DNA of 64,000 nucleotides, from the NCBI GenBank assembly GCA_943371005.1, contig CALRTB020000015.1:1-64000 (forward strand), in the 5' to 3' direction. Shown here one piece after another: positions 1 to 10,200 of the stretch (within the stretch, counting starts at the first letter, position 1; each line of letters opens with the position of its first letter). The stretch comes from MRBY01 sp943371005. GTDB lineage: Bacteria > Cyanobacteriota > Cyanobacteriia > Cyanobacteriales > MRBY01. A program made the position numbers and the translations under genes. The notes under the pieces were generated by a model that made no database searches, was not told the DNA's origin, and saw only the letters and a program-made list of their open reading frames with translations.

Positions 1-117
1 TTTGGCTGGTTTTACTGGTGCCGCCGTTTGAGTCGAGACTATGAATGTAGTACAAGGAGTGCGGAGGCTTGGATATATCTAGCATCCATTCGCATCCTTC
101 TGAGGCGCTTGGCGTAA
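1..117 (+). mobile_element. 3' end of an IS5-type transposase gene (cut by window edge)
   Basis: Frame 1 is open from base 1 to the TAA at 115-117 and reads as a DDE transposase C-terminus. The stretch RRLSRDYE followed by SAEAWIYLASIRILLRRLA matches the closing helix typical of the IS5/IS4-like DDE_Tnp_1 family (catalytic E region upstream, then RLSKDYE...MIYLA.I..MLRRLA). Only the last 38 codons are in the window. The IS end must lie between 118 and about 145, because CHAT homology starts at about 146. The element therefore seems to have cut off the 5' part of the CHAT gene that follows. Family assignment rests on this short motif only. Confidence 0.7.
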
Positions 118-145
118 TCCTTACAATATTTTCTCAGACATCCTC

Positions 146-1678
146 TTAGTTGATTTAATCTCTAGTAATAGTCTCTATAGTACAGAAGAGCTATCTCCAA
201 AAATTAAGAGTCTTCTATCAAAATATGATGAAATTGAGCAAGAACTTTATCAGCTGAGACAGGAAGACCGAGAAACAAGTGATATGCGAAACTGTGTTTT
301 GCGAGATTATTCAGATTGTGAAAAACCTCTTGGAGAAGATCCACAGAAACTGGAGAAGAAAAAGCAAGAAATATGGCATAAAATCAGAAGAGCAGACCCG
401 CTTATTGCTCAGCAAGTGCAGGTAGAAGCGATTGATTTCCAAGATATTGTTAAATTGCTTCCTGATCTTGAAACAGCGATACTCAGTTTTTATAATACAG
501 GTGATCAGACTTACATCTTTATTTTGCGTCGAACTCTCCAAGAAGCAAAGATTTCTCTTCACCATTGTTCTAATTTAGATTATTTAAAATTAGAGGAACT
601 TTTGGATAAAAAATGGCTGACTCTATATCAGAATAATAAAAATCTCTGGCGCGAAGCTTTGAGCGATAATCTTAAAACTATTTCCCAGCATCTTGCTTTG
701 GAGAAATTGATCAATGATCATCTTTTAGAGATAAAAGAATTGATAATTATTCCTCATTTAGGCTTTCATCATATTCCTTTTTCAGCTCTCCCGCTAAATT
801 TAGATGATGTTGTTATGGCTAATGTTAGCCCTAGATCAGAAAGCTCTCGGTTAACAGTCAAAAATTCTATAAAATTCAAGACTGCTCAAATCTCCTTGCA
901 TCAAAAGTGCTTAGGAGACTTATTCCGAATTCGGATTGTACCGAGTTGTCAAATTCTTAAGCATTGCGTAGAACGATCTGAAATTCAGAATCCAGTGTAT
1001 GGTGTGGTAGAAGATGCTACTGAAAACCTTAAATTTCCTAACTTAGAAATTAGTAACCTAAAAAAATTAGAGAAAATTTCTTCTAAAAATCATTTGAAAG
1101 GAAAAAGGGAAGCGACTGTAAAAAATTACAAGGCTTTATTAAAGAGAGTAGAGAATATTCACTCATCTCACCATGCTTATTCAGACCTAAGTAATCCTCA
1201 AAATTCTGCACTTGTCTTGGGAGATGGTTATTTTAGTTTGGGTAGCCTGATGCTGAATCGTTATCCCAATCTTAATCATGTTTTTCTTTCCTGTTGTGAA
1301 ACGAATTTAGGCAAACCCAATCTTACTGATGACCTGTTGACCCTGGGCACAGGATTTCTCTGTGCAGGAGCACGAACAGTTATTTCTTCGCTCTGGGCAG
1401 TGGATGACCTAGCGACTGCAATTTTCAGTAGCTATTATTATCAAGCCCTGAACCAAACTCAAAAACCATCTTTGGCTCTTCAGCAAGCTCAAAAGACTTT
1501 GAGACAAGTAACTTGGGATCAGTTACGTAATGATTTTCCTGATCTGAAAACTGATATTGATATAGAAAAAGAAGAATTAGCCCGACGTCAGGGCGTGAAT
1601 CTACAAAAAAAAGATATCAGTCAAAGTCCCTTTATAGATCCTTACTATTGGAGTGGTTTTATCTGTCAAGGGGTGTAG
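146..1678 (+). pseudogene. 5'-truncated CHAT-domain protein (degenerate paralogue of the 7208-10546 gene)
   Basis: The frame that is open from ATG 284 to 1678 continues upstream without a stop to about 146 and reads LVDLISSNSLY, which aligns with RRLVELIASNDLY in the intact paralogue. Beyond that point the homology stops next to an IS5-type end, so the N-terminal TPR part is gone. What remains is the linker and the whole CHAT (caspase-like) peptidase domain. The presumed catalytic pair is kept: His in HSSHHA and Cys in LSCCETNLG. The C-terminus PYYWSGFICQGV is identical in both copies. The copy is AT-richer than its paralogue. A shortened protein could still be made from ATG 284, but without its TPR sensor it would probably not be regulated normally. 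I read it as a remnant. Confidence 0.75.
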
Positions 1679-1706
1679 TCTTAGTTTGGAAGTGCTCATA
1701 TCAACA

Positions 1707-1949
1707 ATGCAAAAAGCAGCCGACCTCGAAGGGCGATCGCCAACGAATTTTGTCGTGACCAGTGTCTAAGTCGCAGCCTACGCAGTGATTGAACACCATA
1801 ACACTTTGAAATTAACCCTGGAAGACGGTGAAGCCTTGGCAAATGCGCTGTTACAGCCACCAGAACCAAATGTCACGCTGGAACAAGGGGCAGTCCGCTA
1901 CCAAGAAAAAATGGTCACCCATGGTAATTACAATTCAGCTCCTGGATAA
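1707..1949 (+). pseudogene. Remnant of a DUF1778 (TacA-like) antitoxin gene
   Basis: Codon by codon this matches residues about 29-98 of the intact antitoxin at 10637-10933 (for example DLEGRS, FVVTS, AYAVIEHHNTLKLTLED). It lacks the first ~28 codons and the promoter, and it carries an in-frame TAA at 1767-1769 where the intact copy has CAA. It is the middle part of the same CHAT-antitoxin-toxin segment that is intact further right, so it is a decayed duplicate and not an independent gene. Confidence 0.8.
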
Positions 1950-1980
1950 ACGCGTCCATCCTAAGAATGCCTTACTGTAG
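1921..1980 (+). pseudogene. N-terminal stub of a GNAT (TacT-like) toxin
   Basis: ATG GTA ATT ACA ATT CAG begins a 19-codon reading frame (MVITIQLLDKRVHPKNALL) that aligns with MVLRIQPLNKRVHRRGDF at the start of the intact GNAT toxin (10923). The rest of the toxin is missing. Just downstream (1989-2009) a 21-bp stretch beginning GGAAATTTGCAT is identical to 11526-11546, which follows the intact toxin. The acetyltransferase body therefore appears to have been lost by an internal deletion. Confidence 0.7.
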
Positions 1981-2151
1981 CCTGTGTTGGAAATTTGCAT
2001 AAAAAAATTGAGATTGCCGATTACTAAGTAAGCACATACAGGGAATGAGTAGTAAAGAGATTTAGGCATTTGTTCGGATGGAATACTGAGCAAGTCCTTA
2101 ATCTGTTTTGCTGCAGACCCTTCTTGAGCACTATGATCAAAGGTTTTACTT

Positions 2152-3621
2152 ATGCTTATTCTCTCCAGTCAAGATCTAGAAAGCATCAACAATCCAGAAT
2201 CTTTAACGAATGTTTTTATCAAATTGGGCTATCAAGGGATCTGTAGCGAAATTGCCCTTGAAGATTTAGAGTTGACTCTAACTCAGGAATTAGCAGTCGA
2301 ACGAGCTTATTTAATTGCTAATTATCAACGCAATGCGTTGCAGGTGATTTTATTTGAACTGAAACCAGACCACGGAGAAACTCTCAAGCAAAGGTTAGCG
2401 GCGATCGCCAAAAACTTAAGCCAGCGGCCAACTCTATTTATCATTCTGGGTACGGTTTACTACGAAACTTTGTCTCTCATCCATGTCAGTCAAGAGTTTG
2501 ACAAAGAGATGAACCTGACGACTTCGACGAAAGAAGCAAAAATTGACCTCAATCAGCCGACGATATTTGACGTTAACCTACTTCAGGCGATCGCCCCTCA
2601 AAATTTGCCTGTTGAGGAAGTCTATCAGAGCCAGCGCCGCCATATTGAATATTACCTGAGCCGTACAAAAGACAGAAAACAACAGTCTGATCTTATTCGG
2701 TATTACCTGACCGAAATTGGGCGGATTCCGCTGCTAAGAGCGGAGGAAGAAATTTATCTAGCGCGTCAGCTAGAGATTTTAGGTGCTGTTGAAGCAACAC
2801 GGGAACTCCTACAGGAGGAATTTAAACAATCTTCTAGTGAAGCAGAAATTGCTGCGACCCTACAACTTTCAGTCCTAGAGTTACGTAAAGCAATTAAAGC
2901 TGCTGAAAAAGCGAAAAGCAAGTTAGTCCAAGCTAACCTGAGACTGGTAGTGTCCATTGCCAAGAAATATGCTAATCGCGGTTTAGACTTACTGGAACTC
3001 ATCCAGGAAGGAAACTTGGGTTTAATGAGGGCAGTAGAAAAATTTGATTACCGCAAGGGCAATAAATTTTCGACCTATGCCACCCATTGGATTAGACAAT
3101 TTATCCATAGGGCGATTCAGGATAAATCGAGATCAATTCGTCTGCCGGTACATCTTTGGGATACCTATTCTCAGATTAGAAAAGCACTGACTACAGATTA
3201 CCAAGGCTACCAAATGTCATCCCTGGAAGCCGCTGAAAAACTTGATATTTCCCTAGATAAGTTGCAAACAATCCAGCGATCTTTTCTAAATCCTGTCTCT
3301 TTATCGAGTCAAGTTGGCGCTGGAGATGACAATACCTTAGAAAATCTAATTTCTGATCAAGTATCTAATAATCTACTGGAAGAATATGTCCAAGCGGAAT
3401 TCTACCAATATATTCGTGAAGAAGCTCTCAATGGTTTATCAGATAGAGAAAGGGAAGTGATTATTTTGAGATTTGGTTTATTGGGTGATGCCCCTTTAAC
3501 CCTGGCAGAAATTGGTCAAAAAATGAATGTTACTCGGGAGCGAGTTCGTCAGATTGAAGCTAAATCACTCAAGAAAATTAGAGCAAAATTTGCCCAGCAG
3601 AAATTACGATCAATAGCTTAG
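2152..3621 (+). CDS. Sigma-70 family RNA polymerase sigma factor with an extra N-terminal domain
   Basis: Directs RNA polymerase to specific promoters. Residues ~178-485 are a complete primary-type sigma core: region 1.2 (DLIRYYLTEIGRIPLL, ~180), region 2 (ANLRLVVSIAKKYANRG to THWIRQFIHRAI, ~260-322), region 3 (~330-400), and region 4 with the helix-turn-helix LTLAEIGQKMNVTRERVRQIE (~449-469). Residues 1-175 are not part of normal cyanobacterial group 2 factors. They include FIKLGYQG, AYLIANYQRNALQVILFEL and a hydrophobic strand TLFIILG. I infer a resemblance to the N-terminal domain that precedes some Eco57I-type methylases, but cannot confirm it. The usual Trp-Trp pair of region 2.3 is His-Trp here (THWIRQ). 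The stop lies 42 bp before the PLD-SNF2 helicase on the same strand, so the two are probably co-transcribed. A specialised regulator is likely; a housekeeping role is not. Confidence 0.9.
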   Translation: MLILSSQDLESINNPESLTNVFIKLGYQGICSEIALEDLELTLTQELAVERAYLIANYQRNALQVILFELKPDHGETLKQRLAAIAKNLSQRPTLFIILGTVYYETLSLIHVSQEFDKEMNLTTSTKEAKIDLNQPTIFDVNLLQAIAPQNLPVEEVYQSQRRHIEYYLSRTKDRKQQSDLIRYYLTEIGRIPLLRAEEEIYLARQLEILGAVEATRELLQEEFKQSSSEAEIAATLQLSVLELRKAIKAAEKAKSKLVQANLRLVVSIAKKYANRGLDLLELIQEGNLGLMRAVEKFDYRKGNKFSTYATHWIRQFIHRAIQDKSRSIRLPVHLWDTYSQIRKALTTDYQGYQMSSLEAAEKLDISLDKLQTIQRSFLNPVSLSSQVGAGDDNTLENLISDQVSNNLLEEYVQAEFYQYIREEALNGLSDREREVIILRFGLLGDAPLTLAEIGQKMNVTRERVRQIEAKSLKKIRAKFAQQKLRSIA

Positions 3622-3663
3622 TTTTCGAGAAATAGACTCTTTAAAAGTATCAAAATAAAGCAA

Positions 3664-6600
3664 ATGACATTACCTGACTATATTGATAATACGCCTGGAA
3701 AAACCCTCCAGGAAACCCTCATGCAGATTATTGAGCAAGAAAATCAGAGAGTGCTGGATATTGCCACTGGTTTTTTCCGAATTGAGGCTTGGCTGCGGCT
3801 AGAGGAATCTATGCAACGTCTAGAATCCTTGCGGCTGCTGATTGGCCGTGACCCTAGTATCCGACCTGCGGAACAGGATCGCATTGATATGGTCAGATAT
3901 TTTCAGCAGGCAGTGCAACAGCAGGTGGAGCAGAAAGAATTTAATGTTGCCTATAAGGATCAGATTACCCGCTTGATTCAATATCTAAACCGAGAAAATG
4001 TTCAGGTGAGGTTGTTCGGGGCATTGGGAGAGCAGCATCAGTTCCTCCATGCAAAAGCCTATATTTTCGATCGTTATAGTATTGTTGGTTCTAGTAACCT
4101 GACGCCATCGGGACTGACGGGTAATAGTGAACTGAATATTATCAATAAAGTTGAGGTGATCGCCCAGGATCTGCGGCAGAATTGGTTTGCTAAATTTTGG
4201 GATGATTCTAGCGTTGATACCGGATATAAGCAAAAGCTCATTGATGCCCTCAATGCTTCTAAATTTGGTAGTAAAGCCTATACTCCCTACCAAATTTTTA
4301 TTAAAGCTCTCTATGAACGCTTCAAAGAGGAAAGCATCCTCGAGGGTGAACTACAAACGGGTCTTACCCTGGCAAGTTTTCAGCAAGAAGGCTTTGAGCG
4401 GGCCATTCGGCTTCTAGAAAAACATAATGGTTGTATTGTTGCGGATGCGGTGGGCCTTGGGAAAACCTTTATTGGCCTGAGGGTGATTGAACATTACCTG
4501 ATTAAACTGCGGCGTCCCGGACGAATTCCCAGGGCTTTGGTACTCTGTCCTGCCCAACTACGAGATTTGGTGTGGTGCAAAAAGCTCGATGAATATGGGA
4601 TTAAAGCAGATATCATTTCCCATGAAGAAAGTAGCCGCCAAGATTTTGATCTCCGGCGTTATCGCAACCATGATTTGATTGTAGTGGATGAATCCCATAG
4701 TTTCCGCAACAGTGCTACTAACCGTTACCGCAATTTACAAAAGCTCTTGGGGACTGGCCAACGTAATAAAAAGGTTCTGCTGCTGACGGCAACACCTATC
4801 AATAATAGTATTTATGATCTTTATCACCAGATCTCTCTACTGACGAAGAACAATGATTTGAAGTATCGCGATTGGGGCATTGGTAATCTCAATGGATATT
4901 TCAAGGCAATTCAGGAGGGGAGAGCCGACATCACAGACCTACTTCTAGAAACAATGGTCCGTCGTAGTCGTCAGGATGTGATTAAGCGGCAAAAGGCTGG
5001 GGAAGAGATTCGTATTGCCGGTAACTTGATCCAATTTCCCCAGCGGCAACTGGAAAACTTCACCTACAATTTTGAGGAAAATTTCGCAGGATTTTATGGG
5101 GCGATCGCCGATAAGATTGACGGTCTAAATCTTGCTCCCTACAACATTAAAGCCTTTAAGAAACAACTTCAGAAAACCGACAAAACGGAGGTCAAACGTA
5201 ATCGGGCTTTGGTCTATCTCCAGAAAGCCTTATATTTCAAGCGCTTTGAGAGTTCCTTGGTGGCCTTTGCGAAAACGCTTCAAAATCAGTGTAATTTTCA
5301 GACGAAATTCTATGAAGTCCTCACCCAGCAGGGCAAACTCTTGGATAGTAAAAATTTCCGTAAGTTACTTTTGGCCTTGGTGGAAGAGGATGATCAAATG
5401 CCGGAAAGTGAAATCTTCAAAAACCTAGAGGCGATCGCCACTGAGGATTATCACATTGACCAGCTCCAGGCCCAAATCGAGGCGGATCTCGAAGCCCTTA
5501 ACCATGTCCTCCAGCTCCTTGATCACATCCGGCGGGGTACTGAAATCCCTCCAAACAGGGGTCTGCCCCACAGTCATTTTTTTGGCGATCGCAAATTAGA
5601 AGCCTTTAAAAATCTCCTACTGAGGCTCCGGGGCCAGAAGATCCTTGTTTTTAGCTATTTCAAAGATACAGCAGACTATCTTTACCAGGCCCTCACCCAA
5701 GACCAACCTTGGTTGGCTCAGATGGCCGAGGGGGGGCAATCGCCAGTTATTGATGTGCTCACGGGGGCCTCCTCCGGTAAACAGCGGGAAGAAAAGGTGC
5801 GCCATTTTGCCCCTAAAGCTAATACCCAGGATGATGAGGAACGCCGTTATGCCTTAGAGCACCCCATTGATATTCTCATCTGTACCGATGTTCTGAGCGA
5901 GGGTCAAAACCTCCAGGATGCTGGGGTTCTGGTCAACTATGATCTTCATTGGAACCCTGTGCGCATGATCCAGCGAGCCGGACGCATTGACCGTCTGGGC
6001 ACTGATTTTGAACAGCTCTATATCTACAACTGCTTCCCAGAGGAAGGATTAGAAAAACTCCTAAAGCTTGTGCAGCGTCTCCAGGAGAGAATTGCCACCA
6101 TTGACCGGGAGGTGGGTTTAGACGCCTCTGTCTTGGGAGAAACGATTTCCAGACGTTCCCTTGAGGAGTTACGACGTCTTAAGGCGGCCAATAGCGATCT
6201 TGAAAAGCAGACCATTCTCCAAGAGCTTGAAAATGAGGCGGAGCTAGTTTCTTTGGATGAAATGCGTTTTCCCCTGCTGCAATACTTCCAGGAAACAGCC
6301 CTCGACGATCTTGCGGCCATTCCCCTGGGGGTCCACAGCACCCATCGGCTGACTATTCCGGATCCTTTATTTCGGGAGGGAGGAATTTTCTTTGCGTTCC
6401 GGGCCGCTGCCCCCAGCGGTGCGAATCAGGATGCCCGTCATTTTTGGCATTGTTATCCCAGGATCAATGGCAAGATTTCCACAGATCTCCAGCACTTGGT
6501 TAGCGGCATTCGTTCAATTTATAATTGGATTCGCTGCGATCGCCTTGATTTTCCCGCACCGGATCTACTGCCCCCGGCTCCTTTTGATACATCGGTTTTT

Positions 6601-7014
6601 GAGGTATTTGAGGCGGCAGTAGATAATATTTTGGCATCCCTTAAGCGCACCCAGGCCACCGCTCAAATTCCTCCCCGTCTGACCAAATACCCAAGAATTA
6701 TTTTCCATGCCCTCAATCAATTGGATTTAGAAGCCGCTGCTCCGGAGGATCGAGAGGTAATTAACAGGATTGTGCGGGTCATCGAAACCACCAACCTCAG
6801 AAGCTATGATCGAGAGCTAAAGGGTTTTTGGGAGGATTTTGTGCAAACGAAAGATCTCAGCCATTTTATCCAGAATGTGGATGAGTTGTTCCTAGAAAAT
6901 GAGTATTATGCCAATCTACTCCCTGAGGCTGATTCCCCTGAGGCCCGCTTGAGTGCTGTGACGCGCCAAAATATTGAGTTGATCTGTTACGAGTGGCTCC
7001 AACCCCACAGCTAA
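3664..7014 (+). CDS. PLD-nuclease/SNF2-family helicase protein
   Basis: 1116 aa. Residues ~20-180 are a phospholipase D-like nuclease domain with one HxK motif (FLHAKAYIFDRYSIVGSSNLT, H129, K131, N145). An SF2/SNF2 ATPase follows: Walker A GLGKT (264-268), DESH box (342-345), motif III TATP (375-378) and motif VI QRAGRIDRLG (~770-779). The C-terminal ~300 residues are not recognised. This PLD-helicase architecture is typical of bacterial defence loci (for example relatives of DISARM DrmD), where it is expected to translocate on and cut foreign DNA. It follows the sigma factor by 42 bp. There is no clear ribosome-binding site before ATG 3664, which suggests coupled translation or a weak start. 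The TAA stop lies in the terminal repeat of the MITE-like element at 7012. The exact target is unknown. Confidence 0.88.
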   Translation: MTLPDYIDNTPGKTLQETLMQIIEQENQRVLDIATGFFRIEAWLRLEESMQRLESLRLLIGRDPSIRPAEQDRIDMVRYFQQAVQQQVEQKEFNVAYKDQITRLIQYLNRENVQVRLFGALGEQHQFLHAKAYIFDRYSIVGSSNLTPSGLTGNSELNIINKVEVIAQDLRQNWFAKFWDDSSVDTGYKQKLIDALNASKFGSKAYTPYQIFIKALYERFKEESILEGELQTGLTLASFQQEGFERAIRLLEKHNGCIVADAVGLGKTFIGLRVIEHYLIKLRRPGRIPRALVLCPAQLRDLVWCKKLDEYGIKADIISHEESSRQDFDLRRYRNHDLIVVDESHSFRNSATNRYRNLQKLLGTGQRNKKVLLLTATPINNSIYDLYHQISLLTKNNDLKYRDWGIGNLNGYFKAIQEGRADITDLLLETMVRRSRQDVIKRQKAGEEIRIAGNLIQFPQRQLENFTYNFEENFAGFYGAIADKIDGLNLAPYNIKAFKKQLQKTDKTEVKRNRALVYLQKALYFKRFESSLVAFAKTLQNQCNFQTKFYEVLTQQGKLLDSKNFRKLLLALVEEDDQMPESEIFKNLEAIATEDYHIDQLQAQIEADLEALNHVLQLLDHIRRGTEIPPNRGLPHSHFFGDRKLEAFKNLLLRLRGQKILVFSYFKDTADYLYQALTQDQPWLAQMAEGGQSPVIDVLTGASSGKQREEKVRHFAPKANTQDDEERRYALEHPIDILICTDVLSEGQNLQDAGVLVNYDLHWNPVRMIQRAGRIDRLGTDFEQLYIYNCFPEEGLEKLLKLVQRLQERIATIDREVGLDASVLGETISRRSLEELRRLKAANSDLEKQTILQELENEAELVSLDEMRFPLLQYFQETALDDLAAIPLGVHSTHRLTIPDPLFREGGIFFAFRAAAPSGANQDARHFWHCYPRINGKISTDLQHLVSGIRSIYNWIRCDRLDFPAPDLLPPAPFDTSVFEVFEAAVDNILASLKRTQATAQIPPRLTKYPRIIFHALNQLDLEAAAPEDREVINRIVRVIETTNLRSYDRELKGFWEDFVQTKDLSHFIQNVDELFLENEYYANLLPEADSPEARLSAVTRQNIELICYEWLQPHS

Positions 7015-7147
7015 GAGGCTGTTTATAAAGTTCATCAAGCTTTCGATTTGCCCCCTATATCTCCCAAAATGGGGGACTTTAATCCCGCTGATGACTGAAA
7101 AATCTCCCCCAAACTGGGGGCAGGGGGGCTTTATAAATAAGCTCTAA
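7012..7147. repeat. MITE-like repeat with imperfect terminal inverted repeats (copy 1)
   Basis: 136 bp. The left end TAAGAGGCTGTTTATAAAG pairs with the reverse complement of the right end CTTTATAAATAAGCTCTAA at about 15 of 19 positions. The interior is rich in C and G runs (TCTCCCAAAATGGGGGACTTT, CTCCCCCAAACTGGGGGCAGG). The same ends and interior blocks recur at 26374-26525, and the interior recurs in reverse at about 61110-61275. Non-autonomous: no reading frame inside. The first three bases are the stop codon of the preceding helicase. Confidence 0.7.
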
Positions 7148-7207
7148 GGGCATTGAAACCCTTGATTGATTTGTTGTTTCCCTACTTTTTCTAAAAATCC
7201 TAAAGCA

Positions 7208-10200
7208 ATGTCGAAAACAGAGTACGAACAAACCCTCGATGCCAACCTGGACGAGTGGACGATTGATGAGCTGGCTGAGTATCTGGAGGAAAATTGTGAG
7301 GCGGCGGAGTTAGAGTTGATCTTCAAAGCGATTGACTTACTCCAGGATTATCTCCTAAATTCCTTTGAGTTTGCGTCGGAGCTTCACCTCAGCGAGACGA
7401 TGTTAAGGCTGGGCCAAAAGGAAATCCATGACATTTTTCAGTTGATTTTTAATGACCTGGAACCACCGGAAGAAACAGTCGAGAGCATTAATGCGGCAGT
7501 GGCAGGAGAATTACCGGAGGTGCCGCCGGATGTGGAGATTGAGGCGGTGCAGCAGTGGCTCAGACTCAAGCTTGCGGTAGTCTTTGAGGTTTTTCGGGTA
7601 CCATTTATCTTGCAGGCTTTTGAAGCAAGTGAGATCACCTCACCAGAAAATTGGGCAGAGATTCAGGATAACTTGGCCTATGAGTATTCTGGAAATGTCG
7701 GGCCAAATAGACAGGAAATCATAGAAAGAGTAATTCATCACTACCAGGAAGCCTTAACGGTTTATACAAAGGAAGCCTTTCCAGAGCAATGGGCAGAAGC
7801 ACAGAATAATCTAGCTGGTGTCTATATAGAGCGGATAAATGGGGATAGAAAAGAAAATCTAGAACTGGCTATCTTCCACTGTGAAAAAGCCTTAATGATC
7901 TATACAAAAAAAACCTATCTAGAACAACAAGCAAAAGCGCAGAATAAACTGGCTTTTATTTATATAAACCAAACAGAAAGAGAAAAAAGTAAGAATATTG
8001 AACGAGCTATAAATTATTGTCAAGAAGCCTTAATGGTTTACACAAAAAAACTCTATCCTGAACAATGGACGGAAGCACAAAATAATCTGGCTAATGCCTA
8101 CTTACAGAGGATAGAGGGGGAGAGGAAAGAGAACCTAGAACATGCTATTTATCACTACAAAATAGCCTTAACAGGCTATGTAAGAGATATCTTTCCAGAG
8201 CAATGGGCAGAAGGACAAAAGAACCTGGCCAACGTCTACTTACAGAGGATAGAGGGGGAGAGGAAAGAGAACCTAGAACATGCTATTTATCACTACAAAA
8301 TAGCCTTAACAGGCTATGTAAGAGATATCTTTCTAGAGCAATGGACAGAGGTGCAAAATAATCTAGCTAGCATCTATAAGGACCGAATAGAGGGGGACAG
8401 AAAAGAAAACCTAGAGATGGCTATCTTCCACTGTGAAGAAGCTTTAAAAGTTTATGTAAGAGATATCTTTCCAGAACAGTGGGCAATAACACTAATTAAT
8501 TTAGGACTCGCTTACATGAAACGAATTAATGGAAAAATACAACAAAACAAACAATATTCTATTTATTGCTATGAACAAGCTTTAGAGGTGATTAAAAGGA
8601 AAACTTATCCTAAGACATGGTCGGACATACAGTATTGTTTGGCAAATGTTTATTCAGAGTATCACACTGCTATTTACTACTGTCATAGAGCATTGAGAGA
8701 ACAGACAATAAATACGTATCCATATGATTGTTTGAAAACTAATTCTTTACTAGGTAATTTATATCTAAAACAGAAAAAATGGCAAGCTGCAATTGAAGTC
8801 TATCAAAGGACGATTGAGTGTATTGAACTACTCACTATGTGGGCAACCGATGATGACTATAAACAGCAAATCATGGCCGAAAATATCACAGTCTATGACA
8901 ACATTATTCAAGCCTGTGTTGCCCTGGGCAGATATGACGAAGCAATAGCCTATGCTGAACGGGGCCGCAGTCGTCGCCTGGTGGAACTGATCGCCAGCAA
9001 TGACCTTTATGCCGATGCCGAAATCCCCCCCGAAATTCAAGCCTATCTCACCCACTACGAAGCCATCGAACGACAACTCCATAACCTCCTGCAAGAAGAT
9101 TCAAACGATGGGAGCATTGGCGAACGAGGCTTAGGCCGATTTCGCCAAACCACCCTTACCCCAGCAGAACGGGAAGCGAAAACCGCAGAAATTCAAGCCC
9201 TACAGGCTGAAAAACAAAGCCTCTGGCGGGAAATTCGCCGCTTTGACCCCATCATCGCCCAACAAATTCAGGTAGAGGCGATCACCTTTGAGGAAATTGC
9301 TGCCCTGCTACCTAACCCCCAGAGCGCGATCCTCAGCATCTACAACACTGGTGCCGAGACCCATATTTTTGTCATTCGCCACCCGGCAACTTCTCCAAAA
9401 AAATCTGGCTTATTTTCGCTTTTTAAGCAACTGAGCAAACCCTGCCCGGTGATTACCCTCCACAGTTGCCCAGACCTGACCTACCAGAAACTAGAGGAAC
9501 TCCTCACAGAACAATGGTTAATTCCCTACCAAGAGAATAATCAGCACTGGTGCCAGACGATGGGACAAAACCTGCAAAGTATCGCCCAAGCCCTCCAGCT
9601 AGAGCAACTGATCCAAGAGCACCTCACCGGCATCCAGGAACTGATCATTATTCCCCACCTGGGTTTCCATCATATTCCCTTTGCTGCCCTACCTATTGGC
9701 GACGCCGAAGAGACAGTAACCCACCCGGAACCAGAGTTAGACAATACCCGCATTAAAATCAAATCAAAAATCAGGGTGACAACCAACCAGAGCCTAATCC
9801 ACCAGCAATACCTGGGGGACCTATTCCAAATCCGTGTGCTGCCCAGTTGCCAGATCCTGAAATATTGTCATGACCGTCCCCTACTGCCCCAACCGAAATA
9901 CGGCATTGTCGAAAATACCCAGGAGGATTTGAAATTCACCCACATCGAAGCCAATCGCCTGAAACAGTTAGAGCCAGTGCTCCCTGAAAATCACCTCAAG
10001 GGCAGGGCAGAGACAACCGTCCGTAATTACCAAGATCTTTTGACACGGGTCGAAAACGTTCACTCCTCCCACCATGCCAAATCAGACCTCAACAATCCGA
10101 GGGAATCGGCTCTGGAATTAGGGGATGGAAAATTTAGCCTAGGGAGCCTAATGCTGAAGCGCTATCCCAACCTGAACCATGTGTTCCTATCCTGCTGCGA

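Noticed and set aside
7438..7638. Minus-strand frame under the CHAT gene
   Set aside because: Antisense shadow of a clearly coding TPR/CHAT gene; no independent support.
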